DNA of 16,041 nucleotides from Coriobacteriaceae bacterium (GTDB taxonomy: Bacteria > Actinomycetota > Coriobacteriia > Anaerosomatales > SLCP01), in the NCBI GenBank assembly GCA_003563465.1, contig PWVH01000151.1:1-16041 (forward strand). The letters are read 5' to 3'. Made by a program: the position numbers and the translations under genes. Below the pieces are notes generated by a model. It did not search any database and was not told the origin of the DNA. It worked only from the letters and a program-made list of their open reading frames with translations. Each line of letters begins with the position of its first letter. Position 1 is the first letter of the stretch. Shown one piece after another: positions 13,774 through 16,041 of the stretch.

Positions 13774-14877
13774 ATGGGCGTCAACCTCGCGCAGGTTGAA
13801 GGCGCATACAAAGTGAGCTTCCCGCACATGGGCAACTACTGCATCCCAGTGAGGACGCTCGCCGAACCACTCGAGTGCGAGATAGTCACTCCGCCCAAGA
13901 TGACCCGCCGCACTCTGGAGTTGGGCGCACGTCACAGTCCCGAGTTCGTCTGCGTCCCGTTCAAGTACAACTTGGGTAACTACATCGAGGCGCTCGATAT
14001 CGGTGCCAACCTCCTGATACAAGCGGGCGGTGGGTGTCGTTTTGGCTACTACGCCGAAGTGCAGGAGGCCATCCTTCGGGACTTGGGCTACCAGTTCGGC
14101 ATGGTAAGACTTCTCGGTGGATTTGATCTGCGCGAGCACATCCGGGACTTCAGGGCCGTCAATCCCCGGCTCACACTGTGGCGCGCGCTGAAGGCCTACC
14201 GTGTCGCGTTGCGTCAGACCAAGGCTCTCGACCAGGTTGAGGAGTTGATGCGCAAGAACGCGGGTTTCGAAGTCGAGGACGGGGCATTCGAGCGAATTCA
14301 CAAGAGGTTTTTGGCCGAACTGGACAAAGCTCGGGAAATCCGTGTTATCGAAGACATCGAACGCCGCTATCTGGCCGAGATGGCCAGCGTTCCGATAGAA
14401 AGACCCGATGATATGCTCCGTGTGGGCATCGTCGGCGAACTATACGTACTCATGGAGCCTTTCTCCAACTACTTCGTCGAGAAAGAACTCGCAAGGCGCG
14501 GTGTCGAAGTGCACCGTTTCGTTACCGTGAGCCACATGGTTGAGAACGCGGGTAAGCACAAGGATGCGTATCTTCGTCGAATGATCGAGTTGGCCGATCC
14601 CTACCTGAAGTATCACGTCGGGGCCGACGGCACTGAGAGCGTCGCAATGACGCACAAGTTGATGCGCGACGGGTTTGACGGCGTGCTGCATCTGAAACCG
14701 TTCGGCTGCATGCCCGAGGTGAATGCCATGGCCGCGTTGCAGCGTCTCTCGCGCGAGCACACGTTTCCGGTACTCTTCATATCCTATGACGAACAGACCT
14801 CCGAGACCGGACTGGCTACCCGGCTGGACGCGTTCTGCGACATGCTGAGGATGCGCAAAGGAAAGCCGAGCCGCTGA
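13774..14877 (+). CDS. Acyl-CoA dehydratase activase-related protein (COG3581-like)
   Basis: A 367-residue partner of the preceding protein, corresponding to the C-terminal section of large activase fusions. Conserved phrases include FPHMGNYCIP, SPEFVCVPFKYNLGNYIEA, IQAGGGCRFGYYAEVQ and LKPFGCMPEVNAMAA, placing Cys23, Cys60, Cys88 and Cys312 as likely iron-sulfur ligands in a dehydratase-beta-like fold. The ATG at 13774 is nine bases from GGGAG (13760-13764); a TTG at 13765 is open in frame but abuts that site. One base separates it from the upstream stop. With the preceding gene it probably forms a heteromeric iron-sulfur protein that is reduced, at ATP cost, by the ATPase encoded next. Double-cubane cluster proteins of the same superfamily are a known precedent, but the cluster type here cannot be read from sequence. 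Confidence 0.87.
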   Translation: MGVNLAQVEGAYKVSFPHMGNYCIPVRTLAEPLECEIVTPPKMTRRTLELGARHSPEFVCVPFKYNLGNYIEALDIGANLLIQAGGGCRFGYYAEVQEAILRDLGYQFGMVRLLGGFDLREHIRDFRAVNPRLTLWRALKAYRVALRQTKALDQVEELMRKNAGFEVEDGAFERIHKRFLAELDKAREIRVIEDIERRYLAEMASVPIERPDDMLRVGIVGELYVLMEPFSNYFVEKELARRGVEVHRFVTVSHMVENAGKHKDAYLRRMIELADPYLKYHVGADGTESVAMTHKLMRDGFDGVLHLKPFGCMPEVNAMAALQRLSREHTFPVLFISYDEQTSETGLATRLDAFCDMLRMRKGKPSR

Positions 14878-14918
14878 GGGTCGCGTACGGCCGGATGGGC
14901 AGCTGGAAAGGGGAGCGT

Positions 14919-15914
14919 GTGAGTAAGGCATACCTCGGAGTCGACGTCGGGTCGATCTCCACGAAGGCCGTCGCGCTGGATTCCGGGGGCGAGGTTCTCG
15001 CCCGTTCCTATCTGTGGACCGAGGGAAACCCGGTGAGGGCTGTCAAGAACGTGCTCGCCGAAGTCGAGGAACAGGTCGATGGGACCGGGGCCGAGATAGT
15101 CGCGGTGGGCACTACCGGCTCGGCCCGCCAGCTCACCGGCGCCATCCTCGGTGCGCAGGTGGTCAAGAACGAGATAACATCGCATGCCGTCGGGACGCTT
15201 TCGAGACACTCGGACGTGCAGACCATCTTCGAGATCGGGGGCCAGGATTCCAAGATCATAATCGTGCGCGACGGAGTTCCGGTCGACTATGCGATGAACA
15301 CGCTGTGTGCTGCTGGCACCGGCTCTTTCCTCTCTTCACAGGCCCGACGGATCGGAGTGCCCGTGGAGGAGTTCGGAGAGTATGCTCTGCGGTCGAAGCG
15401 CGCGACTAAGATCGCGGGACGCTGCACGGTGTTTGCGGAGTCCGACCTCGTGCACAAGGCTCAGATCGGGCATGCCGTCGAAGACATCATCGCAGGCTTG
15501 TGCAACGCTATCGTAGGAAACTACCTGAACAACGTCGGCAAGGGCAAGGAGATTCTGGCTCCGATCGTCTTCCAGGGCGGGGTGAGCAAGAACGTCGGCG
15601 TGGTGCACGCTTTCGAACAGGCTACCGGTCACGAAGTCATGGTCGACGAGGACGGGCATCTGATGGGCTCTCTCGGAGTGGCTCTGGTGGCAAGAGACAG
15701 CGGCGGGGAAGCTCCGTTCAGTTTCGCGGTCAGAGATGTCGCCTTCGAGACCGTTGGCGAAGAGTGCGGTGGATGTCCGAACGAGTGCGAAGTCGTTCTA
15801 GTGCTGCGTGAGGGCGAGGTGCTCGACGGCTGGGGCAACCGCTGTCCCCGGGGCATGGAGCGCGTAGCCGAGCGCCTAGGGGTGAGCAAGGTCACCGTCA
15901 CCTCGGCAGGCTGA
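14919..15914 (+). CDS. Acyl-CoA dehydratase activase ATPase (BadF/BcrA/HgdC family) with extra Cys motif
   Basis: A 331-residue member of the ASKHA-fold activases, which bind a [4Fe-4S] cluster between two subunits and use ATP to push electrons at very low potential into a partner protein. The phosphate loop GVDVGSISTKAV is at residues 7-18; Cys130 in LCAAGTGSF and Cys169 in IAGRCTVFAESD are 39 apart, as in HgdC, and should bridge the cluster; VFQGGVSKN and GSLGVAL are adenosine-region motifs. Unlike the roughly 260-residue simple activases it has an added tail with Cys283, Cys286, Cys290 and Cys309 (CX2CX3CX18C), likely a second cluster site. An ATG at 14895 is in frame, but GTG at 14919 follows AAAGGGGAG and gives the family N-terminus. 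It lies 41 bases after its presumed partners. Confidence 0.92.
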   Translation: MSKAYLGVDVGSISTKAVALDSGGEVLARSYLWTEGNPVRAVKNVLAEVEEQVDGTGAEIVAVGTTGSARQLTGAILGAQVVKNEITSHAVGTLSRHSDVQTIFEIGGQDSKIIIVRDGVPVDYAMNTLCAAGTGSFLSSQARRIGVPVEEFGEYALRSKRATKIAGRCTVFAESDLVHKAQIGHAVEDIIAGLCNAIVGNYLNNVGKGKEILAPIVFQGGVSKNVGVVHAFEQATGHEVMVDEDGHLMGSLGVALVARDSGGEAPFSFAVRDVAFETVGEECGGCPNECEVVLVLREGEVLDGWGNRCPRGMERVAERLGVSKVTVTSAG

Positions 15915-15981
15915 ACGGGTTCGGTATCTGCGGTTCGTCGGAGCGCAGCGAAGGGTAGCAACTTCCCGAGGAGGTGAGTGC

Positions 15982-16041
15982 GTGGATAATCCGGTCGTCG
16001 TGGAGCGAGTCGCCTGGTCTTACCCGGCCTTTGCCGACAGA
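15982..16041 (+). CDS. Start of an unidentified gene (3' partial)
   Basis: A GTG at 15982 is preceded by GAGGAGG (15968-15974) with seven bases between, the best ribosome site in the window, and the frame is open to the right edge for 20 codons beginning MDNPVVVERVAWSYP. This is 67 bases after the activase ATPase, on the same strand, so it may belong to the operon and could be the protein that receives its electrons. Too little is visible to name a family. The spacer contains only a weak 5-bp inverted repeat, not a terminator. Confidence 0.6.
   Translation, partial: MDNPVVVERVAWSYPAFADR

Noticed and set aside
15928..15948. Inverted repeat CTGCG...CGCAG as a terminator after the activase ATPase
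   Set aside because: The stem has only five pairs, the loop is 11 bases and no T-run follows.
1..16041. tRNA/rRNA genes, CRISPR arrays, transposases and attachment sites
   Set aside because: The spacers are short; none shows a cloverleaf with a T-loop consensus, regularly spaced repeats, terminal inverted repeats or transposase motifs.

Overview
The window is GC-rich bacterial chromosome with 17 recognisable protein genes plus the first codons of another, and no RNA gene, insertion sequence, prophage or CRISPR array that I can see. Several gene families here (archaeal-type PEP carboxylase, acyl-CoA-dehydratase-type activase proteins, a HemG-like flavodoxin, a stand-alone EF-Tu domain-2 protein) are typical of anaerobes. 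With the high GC and the frequent GTG starts this suggests an anaerobic actinobacterium, for example of the Coriobacteriia or a related lineage. That placement is an inference; no marker gene in the window settles it.

Layout. 1-603 (+) is the 3' part of hisF, the cyclase of histidine biosynthesis. It meets a convergent EF-Tu-domain-2-like gene (600-905, -) with interlocked stop codons. At 1178-2304 (+) a HemG-like flavodoxin precedes a small membrane protein carrying the bis-heme pattern of ferric-reductase membrane domains. A macrodomain protein follows (2344-2880, +). A three-gene minus-strand ABC-2 exporter operon runs from 6252 down to 2923 (ATPase, then two permeases, tightly coupled). 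Divergent from it is purB (6382-7719, +), which again interlocks stop codons with a convergent citrate synthase gene. On the minus strand from 11331 down to 7716 lie archaeal-type PEP carboxylase, an alpha/beta hydrolase and citrate synthase. PEP carboxylase makes oxaloacetate and citrate synthase consumes it. Divergent from them is a Nal1-like trypsin-fold protease (11459-12451, +) followed by a 74-residue protein that resembles the protease's own N-terminal domain.

From 12807 to the right edge is a plus-strand operon of the 2-hydroxyacyl-CoA-dehydratase-activase superfamily. It holds a DUF2229/COG3580-like protein, a COG3581-like protein and a BcrA/BadF/HgdC-type ATPase with an extra C-terminal four-cysteine motif. 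The start of a further gene lies at 15982. In many anaerobes these parts are fused in one very large protein; here they are separate.

The most interesting regions are the split activase operon with its extra cysteine motif, the flavodoxin/bis-heme membrane pair, and the protease with its stand-alone N-domain partner. Most genes abut or overlap, so regulatory DNA is confined to five spaces (906-1177, 6253-6381, 9090-9167, 11332-11458, 12689-12806). Two of these, and the short 9810-9864 leader, contain short tandem direct repeats.
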